Source: Peromyscus leucopus
Lineage: Eukaryota > Chordata > Mammalia > Rodentia > Cricetidae
Reading direction: 5' to 3'
DNA length: 64,000 bases
Assembly: GCF_004664715.2 (NCBI RefSeq)
Contig: NC_051074.1
Span: 22,174,058 to 22,238,057, forward strand
The notes beneath the pieces were generated by a model, which worked only from the letters and a program-made list of their open reading frames with translations, was not told the origin of the DNA and did not search any database. Every line of letters starts with the position of its first letter. Position 1 is the stretch's first letter. Positions 1 to 12,162 of this stretch are shown in pieces. The position numbers were made by a program, and so were the translations under genes.

Positions 1-1503
1 TAGTGCTCTAGCGGAAAGTGCCTTGTGTAAAGAAATCAGATTCACCTGTAGTCTCTGGGAACAGGACCCTCATCTGTACAGCTACCCTACGGCTTCTTGA
101 GGTGGCTCGGGGAGGGGGGGGGAGGGTATGTCCTTAAGGAGAGGAAAGACAAGGACTCTGGTGTGGGACTATGACAAGGTTTTTCCTTCCACCACACCCA
201 GCCTGGCTGAGCTGATAAGTGATTCATTGCTGACTTGCCTCCTGCCTCCTAATGGACCAGAGACCATTAGCACCATCGATCTCCAGACAGGATGCAGACT
301 GAGCCCCTTCCTAGACGACTTACGAGAAGGGCACTGAGACAAGAATATAGACAGACAGACTCCCCGGGCAGAGTCATGCTGAGGCTAAGAGCCCTCTGAG
401 ACCAGCCTTTCACTGGGGCAGAGACTCCGAAGCTGAAGGAGGAATGAACTCAGGGAAGGGGTTGAGGCTGACAATTTCCTCTCAGGCAGCCTCTGTGGAA
501 AAACAATCCAGAGGTTCAGGGGAGCAAGACTTGTTCGAATGGGGGGGGGAGAAAAGGGCCTAATCAGTCAGATACATTGACACACATCAACAGTTTTAGT
601 GTGCCAGAAGTGAGGCAGGTGTACACATTTGAGAAGAGCTTCATCTACATAATGAGCTCCTGGACAGCCAGAGGTACATACCCTGCTTCTACAAAGCAAC
701 TCACTCATCTCTGGGGAAGGTCAAGGCTTGGGAGCAAGGTCCAAGGAGCTTTCAGTGGTCTCTGCCTCCCCGGCTGCTTCTGGAACAGAGGTTTCCTGTA
801 CCTTCAGCCCCATGGCTGGGCCTGCTTCACTCTTCACTAATCGGACCACAGTTCTACCCTGGTCTTGAGCTCCAGTAGAATTAGGAATTACATTACAGAC
901 CCAGGAGCAGGGGGCCGTATCACGATGGCTGAGATCCTGCAGGCTGACCTGTACCCTCCTCTCCTGGCTATGATGCTCCTTTGTGCAGCCCCGGGTGCTG
1001 AGTGCCATCCTGAGCTCCAGCAAAGATGTTCTACGCTGCTGTATTGATCCTGTGCGTGACTTTGTACCCTCATCATCATCATCCTCTGCCTTGTCACGTG
1101 ACCTATCTCAGCCTGCTTTCTGGTACTATGAAAATGTTCAAGAGAGTGTATTCATCATAAAGGCGCACTAAGCTCATGATGTGGGAGGCTGGGAAGTCCA
1201 AGAGAAGTGGGCCAGCACCTGGTGAAGGCCCTCTCCCTGCATCATAGCAAGGTGAAGGACATCACACTGAGAGACAGAGCGAGCATACTAGCTTGATTCA
1301 CTTACAGTGCTACTAAACATCTTCTTGGGGTCCCAACCCCATGACCTCATCTAATCTTAATGTCCCCCAGAGCCTCTTCCTCCAAATCTATAAACATGTA
1401 ACTTTGGAACTAGATTTCCAGCGTATGAATTCCAGGGGACGTCTCACCCAAGGCCTCTCTGCATTCCAGCCTTCTGGGAGCTCTAACTTGCCATTTCCTG
1501 CTG
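1..1503. other. No gene seen
   Basis: Unique-looking sequence with G runs near 110-126 and 541-549 and a short CAT/ATC run near 1070-1083. The open frames overlap on both strands and match nothing I know. Confidence 0.6.
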
Positions 1504-1905
1504 TCTTAGTCAGTGTTCTATTGCTGTGAAGAGACACCATGACCATGGCAACTCTTATATAGGAAAGCATTTAATTGGGGGCTGACTTATAGTTTCAGAG
1601 GTATAGTTCATTGTCATCATGGCGGGGAGTATGGTGGCGGGCATGACAAGTGTGGTTGTAGAGAAGTAGCTAAGAGCTGCATCCTGATCTGTAAGCAGAG
1701 AGAGAGAGAGAGAGACAGAGAGAGAGAAAGACAGAGAGACTGGACCTGGCATGAAACCTGAAAGCCCACCCCCAGTAACACACTTCCTCCGACAAGGCCA
1801 CACCTCCTGATCCTTCTAATTCTATCAAAAGAGTTCCACTCCCTGGTGATTAAGCATTCAAATATATGCACTTAGGGGGACATCTTATTCAAACTACCAC
1901 ACCTG
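1504..1905 (-). mobile_element. Rodent LTR-like interspersed repeat, family A copy 1
   Basis: It opens CTGTCTTAGTCAGTGTTCTA, then TGCTGTGAAGAGACACCATG and CATTTAATTGG, and near its other end CACTTCCTCCGACAAGGCCA. The same motifs recur at 7710-7985, 8007-8362, 18385-18660 and 22450-22990. A (GA)n tract lies inside. It is a common rodent repeat; I do not assign a family name. Confidence 0.75.
1696..1740 (+). repeat. (GA)n microsatellite
   Basis: Interrupted AG repeat inside the family A repeat copy. Confidence 0.9.
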
Positions 1906-3691
1906 CCATCCTTCCTCCTCCAGGTATAGACCCTCCCCTATAGACCTCTGAGTGGCTAGACACAGAGGTGGTCATGTGCTGTGTCTGTCAGGGATTTTTT
2001 CATTGTGATATAAAAGGAGAGGCCATGAAGCCTCTGCCAGGAGGCCAGCAGCTCCCAGCCTGCTGTTCCTCTGCATAGATAGAGCAATCTAGAGACAAAG
2101 CTTCTTTGATCTGAGTGCTGGCTGACCTCAGGCCATGATCTGAGTAATGATAGCCCCGCCTCATGGGATTCAACTGTTCTGGCCACATCTTTCTCTCACT
2201 CTTGTCTCAGTTTATGTTCAAGGCTCCTGGCTGGCTGGCTGTGCCCAGAACATGACCTAATTATTACTCTGGCTAAATCATCTAGACTTCACACCTAGGG
2301 GCTACTTACTGACAAGTGTCTTTGGTGCTGCTCAACTGGCTGCCCCTGCGTGGGACCTGCCTGCAGATGTCTCACCTCCCAGTTTCCCACTGAAATAGGC
2401 AACATTCTACTTGGGACCCTAAACCCCCTGCCCCTGGTGCTCAAGTCCCGGATACCCTCTCCGTGACATTGATAGAGTTGATATGACATCTGTGATTATC
2501 TCAGATGGCATGGCAAAGGTGAAAAGATTTGGCCAAGATAATCAAGTTACCTATTTTAGGCAGCTTTCCGACACTGTGGCATAGTGCCCAGGACACCATC
2601 TCAAAAGGAGCAAAGGTTGGCTTTGGCTTTGGCTCACGGTTTCAGGGACGTTAGTCCTTGCTTGCTTGGCCCCACTGCTTTGCGGCAGTGATGGTGGGAG
2701 TGTAAGGTGGAGGGGCTGGGTTTCCTTTGCACAGCCAGGAAGCAACTGGAGAGAGAGAGGGGCCGAGGCTCCCACTGTTCCCTTCAAGGACGTACCCTGG
2801 TGACATAACGTAGAGCTACTAGACTCAAACATCTAAAGGTTCCACTACGTCCCGGTGGTGGACTGGGGCTGGGGGACAAGACTTAACACAGGAGCCTTTG
2901 GGGGAACTTTCAGAGCCAAACCATAGCAGGACCTAGTCCGTTCATGGTGAGTTAGCGAAGCTGGAGAGTGTCTCATAAACCGGAGATTATTTCTGTTGGG
3001 AGCCCATGGAAAGAGACTGCAGAGGTGGTCAGAGATTCGGAGCAGCCATAGCAAACACTCATCAGTCTGAGGACCTTGAAGTAACCAGCGCCATGCTGTG
3101 GGAAGCGTCTGTGGGGAACAGCAGGCTGCCTCAGAGAGATTAGGGTTTCAAACCCTACAGTCACAAGGAGATGAATTCTGCCAAATACCAGCGAACTAAC
3201 AGAGGACTCAGAACCTAGGTGAGGATACCACAGCCTGGACGGCAGCTGGATTACCACCTGTGAGTCCCTGAGCGCAGAATCTGGCAAAGTCGTGTCTCCA
3301 GATCCTAACCTCTGGAATGGCAGCAGTAGATTGTTCAAGGTGGTGATTGCGTGCTATTGTGCCCCAGCCAAAACTAACCACCTTGTCTGAGCTTGCTGCT
3401 GCTTCCTCTGGCCATGCTGTCCTGTTCCGTTGTGACTCTGTCCAGCTGTAGGTCTCCTGCACCTCACTGGGTGAGTCCAGTTACATACTGAAGCACTTGC
3501 GACCCAAGCTGTCTTCCCATCTGTTTAGGATGAAGTGTGTCTCTGGGCATGACAGTGTCCTCAAAGGAACATAGACATTCATTTCCTGGTGGCTTAAAGG
3601 ACAATCTGAGTCTGCTGATGAGTGTTCTGGCCATCCAAGTTCTGAACCAGTGAAGGGGGACAGGCAAAGGCGGAAGGGTAGAGTTATAACT
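1906..3691. other. No gene seen
   Basis: Several short open frames occur on the minus strand but none shows a recognisable domain. No SINE is evident. Confidence 0.55.
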
Positions 3692-3707
3692 AAAGAGGAT
3701 GATGGTG

Positions 3708-3900
3708 GGGGCTGGAGAGATGGCTCAGTGGTTAAGAATACTGGCTGTTCTTCCAGAGGTCCTGAGTTCAATTCCCAGCAACCACATGGTGGCTCACAAC
3801 CATTTGTAATGAGATCTGGTGCCCTCTTCTGGCCTGCAAGGATATATGCAAACATTACACTGTAAAATAAATAAATAAATCTTTAAAAAAAAAAAAAAAA
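3708..3900 (+). mobile_element. B2 SINE with target duplication
   Basis: GGGCTGGAGAGATGGCTCAG through GCCCTCTTCTGGCCTGCAAG, then an AATAAATAAATAAATC and A-rich tail. The 16-bp duplication AAAGAGGATGATGGTG at 3692-3707 and 3901-3916 is perfect. Confidence 0.97.
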
Positions 3901-3916
3901 AAAGAGGATGATGGTG

Positions 3917-6900
3917 CAGAAGAAAGGCAGCTTCTCTGGGAATAGGGTCTTCCTGCTGCCATGTGGGTGCTAGATGATCCTCAAAGGTCTGTGTACTCAA
4001 GACTTGGCCCTCAGAATGGAAAGGGCAGTGGGACTTCTGGGAGATGGGACTTTTGGGGAAATTCTTAGCACGTCGGCAAGGAGGCTCTTTAAAGAGGATT
4101 TGGGGGATTCAGGTTCCTTCTTTGTCTCTTTTGTGTCCTGGTGAGCAGCCTGGCTCTCCCACATGCCCCCCATCAGAATGTGTTACCTTCCCACAGGCCC
4201 AGGAGGAATGGGCTCAACCAGTCATGTACTGGAACCTTCCAAAATGTAGCCCAAAATGACTTACGTCTTTGTCCATTCAATCATCTTAGATATTTGGGTA
4301 GTAGTGAGGGGAGGATGACTCACCGTTCCAAACATGCAGCCCTGCACTCAGAGGAGAAGGGCCCGGGCCACCTGCACTGGAGCATGCCCATTCTGTTCTG
4401 ACTTTGACAGGAATTGCTTCCTCAGACCCTTCGGCACCCATGCAGTTCAAGGTAGGTTTAATTGTTGTCTGCCTTGGGCCTTAACCGGCTTTATCCTTTA
4501 GGATCTGATTCTCCTCCTCGGATGCACAGGGACTAAATGCACAGTGGATGCTTATGGGGTTTAGGTTGCATGTTCAGTCCATATGGTGATGCTTTGCACA
4601 TAGTCAAATCGCCCTTTACAGTCCCTCTAGTCACCAAAATTACTTGAGTGACGCCTTTTAGGGAGCCGATCAGCAAGGCTAGATGTGCTTGTTTGTTTCC
4701 TCTGAGTTCAGCATCTGAAGCAAAGGTTAGACTGCACTTAAAGGGGCCATGAATATGCAAAATTGTGAACTTTTATCGGCATCATCCTGTTTGGATGGCA
4801 AGGTGTTTGCAAAGTGTATAGCCTCCGGGGTTCTGTTCTCCAGCCCACTTCCAGGAACAGAGCACATGAGATGAGTGATGAGCATATGACCTCATGTTTT
4901 CACTCTTCCGGCACAAACCATTCGATTTGGGAGCATGTATGCGGTTCCACTTGAGGCCACAAGCAGCCATGTAGCAGTTTCCATGCTGGACCAGAACCAG
5001 TCCTGCCCTAGCTCTTTCTAGCTGTGCCCAGGGATTTGGCTTTTGCACATTCTGAAGTCTATAGTTCGTGTACTGTTGTCTCTTGAAGCTTGCTTGCCGT
5101 GGTAGACTCCGGGGCTCAGGTTATGGATGTAAGTATCTGCCATGTCTGTCATGTGTGTGTGTGACCTGTTTCCACTGTAGATGCTGGAGAGCAAGATCAG
5201 ACTCTGGAAATCTCACGTTCTGGAATCTGCTTCCTAGCCTGGTCTCGGCTATGGCCAGAGTGAGAGAATAACTTCTAAATGTCACTTCTGGAACGTTTTT
5301 AGAACTTTGGATTTTTCATGCGTGAGCCTTGAGTATATCTCTTTTCTCTAGGTGCTCCCTCATTTCGAGTCTCTGAAAAACGTGTCACTGATTTGAATGG
5401 CCCTTCTTCTTGACTTGCCAAAAGTGTGTTACTGGTTAAGTGCTCTGCTTGGCACTGTGAGGAAGAAGACTCTTTGGTCACACACCTCCTCTGCCATATT
5501 CTTAAGTTTCCCTAGCTGACACACGGCTTGGGTCACTTAGAAGAGATTTCCCATAGTGCCATCCTTATAGCAGTTAGCCAAACCAAACAAAATGAACCAC
5601 GACATTTCCCTCATTGGGAGATCATAATTTTTTCCTGGTTCTATGATAATGATTCCATCCCACAAACTGTCCATTTACAGAGTTAGTAGGAAGGACAAGA
5701 ACATAGATGAATACAATGGAGGAGACACTCATTTGCTGAGGGTTCAGTCAGGACACCTGTCACCCTCCCTCTCCAGCATCCACAAACCTGCTGATGGAGT
5801 ATTTGAGCATCTTTAGGGTGCCATTCATTGAGCACTGGGCATCATTGCCGTGTTAAATACTTTATCTGTACAATGGAGTGTGGTTTCTCTGCTCTATCCT
5901 TGGAGGATAGGTATTAAAATCACCCATCTGTGGCCAATAGAATCAAAGATCCAGATAGTTTAAGCCAGTAGTCTGGGTCACAAAGCTAGTACTGTTCTAC
6001 TTAACTCCCTGTATTGGGTGTCTAAGAACATAGGGCTGGAATCTGTTCATTTCTGGTTTGAGCTTTCTGGCTACACCATCATGGCATTGTAGCAGGATCA
6101 CTGGAAAGAGGAAGAGATCACACAGCCAGATTGGAAACAAGAGAGGTTCAGAGGGAGGCACCAGGTTAGTTCAGAATAACTTGCTTTCAACAGCTAACTG
6201 GGTTCCCTCAAGAGTTATATTAATTCCTTCCCAGTATTGTGTCCCTGATGACCTAAGCATTCCCGACTGCTCCCTTAAAGTTTCTACCGAGTCAGCATTC
6301 GTACGGTATGAACCTTTGGGGGACATACTCAGACACATCAAAAGTTCAGAAGCACTCAGTGAGCCAGATTCTACTTAGCTCTGAGACTCTCCTATTCTTA
6401 ACAATCTTCTGCACACGTGCCCGGCAAAATTCTCATGTACCCCCCATCTTTGTGCTTTTGGCTTTATTTGTCCCCCTCCACTCTACTCATGAAGCCTCTG
6501 GCCACCGCACTATCGTATTTTTTTTTCCCTAAGTTTGGGTTGAATCCTAAACCATAATTTATTCCTCAATTTGCCCTGGAACCATCCCAGTAGGCTTGGC
6601 ACTGCTCTGTGTAATTCATAAGGCAAAATGGCCACAATGTTAATAGGAGATAATGACTCCCTATCCCTTCCCTTATATTAAACATGTGTTCCTTAATGAA
6701 CTCAGAGAGGACTAACTATAGGAATTTCAAGTCATGTAGTCGTCTTAGAATAGAAACATTTCTAGACAGGTGGTATTGGTTGAACTGAGTTTCCCCAATT
6801 CACATATTGAGGTTTTAACCTTCAGAATGTGACTATCAGTGTATTCCAAGAGGTAATTAAATTAAAATGAGAGTCATTGATATAAATGATAGTTCAGTAT

Positions 6901-7526
6901 AACTGTCACAGAGGAGAGGTGGCGTGGGGACACAGGGAGGAAGTGGCTATCAGCAAGCTTCAGAGGAAACCTTAATCTTGACTTCTAGCTTGCAGAACTG
7001 AAAAATCTGCCAAGTCTTTGATTCTTGGTGCTGGCAGCCCTAGCAAACCAATGCAACAGGCCTTGTCAATTTTGCAAATAATAATCCCATCTGAGGCCAG
7101 TGCTGGCCAGCCAAGCCAGCCAGATTCCTTGACTGGCTGGGAGAGGGGACCACACCGTGCCTGCCTCCTCTCCTCAGCGCTTTGTGGTCAGAATGCTAAG
7201 CACTGTGATGAGATGCATGAGATCACCTTTAAGGAGCCAGACGCAAGGGCAGGGCATCAGAGCTAAAATTGCCCAGAGCCCGGCACAAACACCCGAGTCC
7301 CACCATCTATGATTCAACCATGGGATGTCCATCACCCTCTCTGAGCTCTAGTTCTGTGAAGCAATAATAATGAGATCATTTCCTGGGCAGTTTTGAAGAA
7401 GCACTTGGAAAATGACATTTCAAAGAGAGCAAAATGAGCTGAGCCGGAGGCCAGTGTGGAAGGATCACAAATCTGAGGTCAGCCTGCCTCAGAATAAAAG
7501 GGAAAGAGGTAGTGGGGGCTGAGAAT
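3917..7526. other. No gene seen; one old repeat remnant
   Basis: The stretch near 6774-6960 (CCAATTCACATATTGAGG, AGAGGTAATTAAATTAAAAT) resembles an ancient mammalian interspersed repeat. I see nothing else. Confidence 0.5.
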
Positions 7527-7554
7527 CACACACACACACACACACACACACACA
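7527..7554 (+). repeat. (CA)n microsatellite
   Basis: About 14 CA units. Confidence 0.95.
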
Positions 7555-7709
7555 TGCATACACAGGACCTGGCACTGACTCACTTCCTTTTTCTTCCCTT
7601 AAGAAGGTAAGAAGAATTCATTACAGGTGGCACCTGGTCACACACCTGGGAGGCTCAGATCTTGGTTTACATTTTCTGAGTAATGTAGCATTTCCCTGGT
7701 CTGGGCTTC

Positions 7710-7985
7710 CTTCTGTTCCCACCTCCAGTGATGCAGTCCCCTCCAACAAGGCCAACCCCCTCCCACAAGGCCACACCTCCTTTCACAAGGCCACACCTTC
7801 TCCCACAAGGCCACACCCCCAATAAGGCCACACCTCCTCCCACAAGGCCACACCTTCTCCCACAAGGCCACACATCCTCCAACAAGGCTATACTTCCTAA
7901 TCCTCACTTAACAATCCACCAACAACTGGGAATCAAACATTCAAATACATGAGCCTATGAGAGCCATTCTCATTTAAACCACCAT
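7710..7985 (-). mobile_element. Family A repeat, copy 2, with internal minisatellite
   Basis: Its reverse complement gives TTTAAATGAGAATGGCTCTC, CCCAGTTG and multiplied GTGTGGCCTTGT units, which match the copy in opposite orientation at 8007-8362. Confidence 0.75.
7748..7893 (+). repeat. Minisatellite of about 8 units (CACAAGGCCACACCTCCTCC)
   Basis: Units of about 17-20 bp with the core AAGGCCACACC are repeated in tandem. The core is the single-copy AACAAGGCCACACCTCC segment of the family A repeat seen at 1790-1806 and 22940-22955, so the array grew inside that element. Confidence 0.9.
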
Positions 7986-8006
7986 ACAACCCAAGCTGCC
8001 CTTGAA

Positions 8007-8362
8007 TTAAGGTGTTCTGGTTTAATGAGAATGCTCCCCATTGGCTCACATGTTTGAATACTTGGTCCCCAGTTGGCGGAACTATTTGGGAAGGATTGGG
8101 AGGTGTGGCCTTGTTGGAGGAGGTATATCATTGGGGGTGGGATTTGAGGTTCCAAAAAACCCATGCCCTTTCTTAGTTTGCTCTGCCTCCTCCTTGTGGA
8201 TCCCGATGTGAGCTCTCAACTACTCCAGTGCCATGCTCCCCCGCTATGGTGGTCGTGGACTGTAATCCTCTGAAATGGTGTGCTCCAATAACTCTTCCTT
8301 CTTTAAGTGGCCTTGGTCTGTGTTTTTTAACAGTAATAGAAAGTAACTCGGACATCATGGAG
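8007..8362 (+). mobile_element. Family A repeat, copy 3 (opposite orientation)
   Basis: It reads TTCTGGTTTAATGAGAATGC, TTTGAATACTTGGTCCCCAG, GGGAGGTGTGGCCTTGTTGG and ends near ACAGTAATAGAAAGTAACT. It is head-to-head with copy 2, about 20 bp apart. Confidence 0.8.
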
Positions 8363-8392
8363 TTCCCAGCCTGTCTGACTGCAGTAACTCGG

Positions 8393-8747
8393 TGTCAGGG
8401 ACAAGGATAGAATCTCTAGTTAGTGGAAAAATACAGACCCCCATAAGACAGGGAACTAGATTATTTTATAGTCAGGTTGCCTAGCAACAGGACATTTAGT
8501 CAGAGCCCTTGACCCTTTCACCCTGTAAACATCCTATACAAACATCCTGTTAGTTTGCCCCACCTTATGCAGATAACAGCTTCTTGCTCCCCCCCACCCT
8601 GCAGTAACTATATAAACCCTCCTGGAGAAAAATAAAGTTGCACCTTGATCAGAATCTTGACTTGGTGTGTTTTCCTTTGTGTCTCCTGTCCCTACATTCC
8701 ATCCTTACGGTAGTCAAGTACCCGTTAGAGCCCTGCTGGCCGGGGCA
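8393..8747 (+). mobile_element. Solo endogenous-retrovirus LTR
   Basis: The element begins TGTCAGGGACAAGG and ends GCTGGCCGGGGCA, giving TG...CA ends, and is bounded by the 6-bp duplication ACTCGG at 8387-8392 and 8748-8753. A TATA box (CTATATAAACC, about 8608) and an AATAAA (about 8631) lie in LTR order. No internal gag-pol sequence adjoins it, so it is a solo LTR of about 355 bp. A 6-bp duplication suits class II (ERVK-type) elements. Confidence 0.85.
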
Positions 8748-9039
8748 ACTCGGGACTTTATGAGTTGACTATCAGTGAATTCCATAGCACCTGATATCAC
8801 ATATGTTGAGTGTGAGAGTCTCAACCAAAGAGTATGTTCTGTGTGACCTTATACACAGAAACCTCAGAAGAGACAGAACCAGCCTTTAGTGTTAGAAGCT
8901 GGAACAGTTGCTTTCCACTAAAGAGGTGAACTGATTGGCTGGAGAAGACAGTGGAGTGTACTAGAATGATGGCAATGGGTTTATCATGATTGGGCAGTAG
9001 TTGTCTGGATGCAAAATTAATAGTACATGAAAGTCTATC

Positions 9040-9191
9040 AGCTGAGCATGATGACCCACGCCTTTAGTCCTAGCACTCTGGAGGCAGAGGCAGGACAATC
9101 TCTGAATTTGAGGTCAGCCTGGTCTACACAGTTCCAGGACAGCCAGAGCTACAGAGAGAAACCTGGTTTAAAAACAAACAAACAAACAAAC
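9040..9191 (+). mobile_element. B1 SINE
   Basis: GCTGAGCATGATGACCCACG through AGCCAGAGCTACAGAGAGAA, then an (AAAC)n tail. Confidence 0.85.
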
Positions 9192-9217
9192 CACCAAGAC
9201 TGTATGCATTTTCCTGG

Positions 9218-9420
9218 GCTTTCTGGGCACAGGCCTGTAATCCCAGTAACCTGGGAGACTGAGGCCAACAAATCACAAACTAGATGGTAGACTGAGCTAC
9301 AGATTGAATTCAAGGTCAACCTGGGCAGCACAGTGAGACCATGTCTCAAAATGAGAAGTGAAAGAAGGTTGCTCAATGGTGGCATGTGCCAGGTGCACAT
9401 GAAGGCCCTAGGCTCAACAC
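9218..9420 (+). mobile_element. Diverged B1/B4-type SINE
   Basis: CAGGCCTGTAATCCCAGTAA and CAGTGAGACCATGTCTCAAA mark a B1-like head; the following part (GCTCAATGGTGGCATGTGCC) resembles the ID-like half of B4 SINEs. Confidence 0.6.
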
Positions 9421-9474
9421 TCCATATGAAAACTACATCAACCATAAAACCCAGCTATGTAACTTACTGATTTT

Positions 9475-9665
9475 TAAAATTTTTTAAATTCTTATTTTAT
9501 ATATATTGGTGTTTTGCCTGTAGGTATGTCTGTAGGAGGTCCTCAGATCCCATGGAACTAGAGTTACAGATATCTGTGAACTGCCATGTGGTTGCTGGGA
9601 ATTGAACTCAGGACCTCTGGAAGAGCAGCCAGTGCTCTTAACCACTGAGCCATCTCTCCAGCCCA
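9475..9665 (-). mobile_element. B2/B3 SINE with target duplication
   Basis: The reverse complement starts GGGCTGGAGAGATGGCTCAG. A perfect 15-bp duplication TAACTTACTGATTTT lies at 9460-9474 and 9666-9680. Confidence 0.95.
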
Positions 9666-9703
9666 TAACTTACTGATTTTAATTACAGTCTCAAAATTAA
9701 CTG

Positions 9704-9714
9704 ACACACACACA

Positions 9715-9771
<57 letters not shown>
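9704..9771 (+). repeat. (CA)n microsatellite
   Basis: About 34 AC/CA units with one T interruption at 9721. Confidence 0.97.
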
Positions 9772-9773
<2 letters not shown>

Positions 9774-10189
9774 GCTATGTATACTTGGCTCTTTGGGTCC
9801 ATGGGTTCAGCATGGGAGCATTTATCCAATTACAGACCAAAAATATCCAGGAAAAATGTATCTATATTGGACATTGGAGATTTTCTCCTTGTTGATTTCT
9901 CCTCAGCCAGCCACATGGCATTTACATTGTAATAAGTATTGTAAGTAATTCAGACATGGGTTAAAGCATGTAAGTATGCATGTGGGCTGTGTGCGAATAC
10001 AACACTGCTTTGTAGAAAGGACAGTTTTGGTATCCACAGAAAGGCTATGGAATAGATCCCCCACAGTTTCTGAGAGGCAACAGACAAACCATTCTGAGAG
10101 GTGTCTGTAGGTATCTGTATGCCATGGACCAAACCAAAGTCCGTCTTAACGGGGTAGAGATAGAATAACAGTACAGGCAAACAAAACAA

Positions 10190-10687
10190 AACCAATGCCT
10201 CTAAGTCGTTGTGGTGGCTAATATTGGTTAACATTTTTACTACATCAGACTTAACTAAAGCCTAAACAAATGGACACATCCCTGAGGGATTTTTCTTGAT
10301 TGCATGATTCAAGGTCAGAAGACCCACCCTGAATCTGTGCCACACCCCTTCTGATGGCAGCCCACAGAAAAGGACACGGAAGAAGGAAGCTTTTGTTGTT
10401 TGTCTGCTTGCCCTCACTCTTGCTGGCAAGTTCATCTATCTTACTGCTGAGGCATTCCTTTGCTCAGATGAGAGCCTACTTCTTCAGGATTCCAATGTAA
10501 ACTAAAGACCAGATGAGACATCTAGCCTTGTGGACTGAACAACTACCAGATTCTTGGCCTTTCTGGAGATAGTCATTGTTGGATTAGCTGGACCACAGCC
10601 CATAAGCCATTCTAATAAATCCCATATAAATTCATATATATATAAATTCACTCTACCAGTTCTGTTCCTCTAGAGAACCCTAATACA
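10190..10687 (-). mobile_element. ERVL-type LTR (MT2/MLT2-like), copy 1
   Basis: The reverse complement begins TGTATTAGGGTTCTCTAGAG, a start I associate with ERVL-type LTRs. It then shows TCCAACAATGACTATCTCC and TCCACAAGGCTAGATG. The segment at 30425-30880 is a related copy in the same orientation. Confidence 0.65.
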
Positions 10688-10689
10688 GT

Positions 10690-11806
10690 TATACTCCAAG
10701 ACACATACTGACAATGTCCTTAAAAGAGGCAGGTATAATGAGATTAAAATACTCAAAGAGAAAGCGAGGTGTTGTGGCACTCACCCATAATCCCAGTTCT
10801 CAGGAGGATCCTGAGTTCACAATCATCTGGGTTTTACTAGTGAGCAGCTGAGGGACTTTAAAGAGGTTAGACTCGGGGAAGTCTGGAAGGTGGGAGCCTG
10901 CTGTTTGGTGTCAGATAGGTTTCACAGGGATCTCTGACTGGCTTCAAACTATTCTACCTCTTGAGTGTTGGGATCACAGGAATGCACCACCAAGCCCAGC
11001 TAGTCTTTTGCTTTTATTTTTATTAGGAGGCAGGGCTGGTTTTCACAGCTGTCTCCTGACATTTGAAGAGTGACCTGTAGAAGACCCTTGTCATCACCTG
11101 GGAGCTAGTCAGAAAGGTGGTGTACCCAGTGCATCATCTTTAGTGGAGTCAGAATCTGCATGTCCCAGGCAATTCTTATGCACATCAAAGCTTTGAAAAA
11201 CACCAGCCTAAAGGTGAGATGATGGTCTTGAGTATGGGCAGGGATTCTGATCAGTCCTTTGCAATAGCTCCCCAAGCAACTAAGATAGTATGTGTGGATA
11301 ATGGGTCTTCATGATGCTGTTGAACCTGCCTGGAAAAGCAGGCCATCCCAGAAGGAAGCCGTGAAAGAAAGAAAAAGATAAAGAAAGAATAAAAGGAACT
11401 CGCAGTTTGCCTAAACACTCTTAACTTCTCCACCTCACATTAGCATCTCACACAGAAGGCCTCTGCGGGTTAGTAATGGCAGAATTGATACTTCTTGTGC
11501 TACAGTGAGTGGAGGCCAAGATTATTTCATTTGAATAATTTATCATCCTCTAGCATTAGAACTTGAAGACTTGCCAACTACTATTGAATTCTTTAGAATG
11601 TTGTAGCCTTTTCTTGGCTCCATCAGGCGAGCTCTAAAAACTCCTTTTGCCTGAAGTGGCCATGAACTCTCCTTTTCTGGGTTTCCACGTAGCTAGCTTT
11701 GTCAAGGAGAAAAAGGTAAGGTGCATGGAAAATGTGGGCTAGTCTGCTCTACTCCTGGTCTACCATTGTTGGGACTCTCAGATCACCTTCTCCAAAAGGG
11801 ACAGAG
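10690..11806. other. No gene seen; B1-like fragments
   Basis: Weak B1-like pieces lie at about 10765-10830 and, reversed, 10900-11030. Nothing else was recognised. Confidence 0.5.
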
Positions 11807-11945
11807 AAGTCAAGCCTGATGTCACCACCTGTAATCCCAGCACTGGGAGACCAAAGCAGGAGGCTCATGAGTCCGAGGCCAGCCTGGGCTACAGGAGATT
11901 GTATCTTAGAGCAACAAAACCAAACCACAACAATAACAAACAGTG
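11807..11945 (+). mobile_element. Diverged B1-type SINE
   Basis: CACCTGTAATCCCAGCACTG and GGCCAGCCTGGGCTACAGGA, then an AACAAAACC-rich tail. Confidence 0.7.
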
Positions 11946-11984
11946 ATGGAGAGTTGGAATTGGCTGGCAAGAAGGACACAGGAG

Positions 11985-12146
11985 GCCGGGTGGTGGTGGC
12001 GCACGCCATTAATCCCAGCACTCGGGAGGCAGAGCCAGGTGGATCTCTGTGAGTTCGAGGCCAGCCTGGGCTACCAAGTGAGTTCCAGGAAAGGCGCAAA
12101 GCTACACAGAGAAACCCTGTCTCGAAAAACCAAAAAAAAAAAAAAA
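11985..12146 (+). mobile_element. B1 SINE with target duplication
   Basis: Near-consensus cricetid-type B1 with A tail. Flanks AAGAAGGACACAGGAG (11969-11984) and AAGAAGGACATAGGAG (12147-12162) differ at one base. Confidence 0.95.
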
Positions 12147-12162
12147 AAGAAGGACATAGGAG

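Noticed and set aside
7748..7893. CRISPR-like array
   Set aside because: The units are directly tandem with no unique spacers, and the setting is a rodent interspersed repeat in vertebrate DNA.
8393..8696. LTR end at CCCTACA, giving a 304-bp element with a longer inverted terminal repeat
   Set aside because: The flanks at that end do not duplicate the left flank, whereas ending at 8747 gives matching ACTCGG on both sides.
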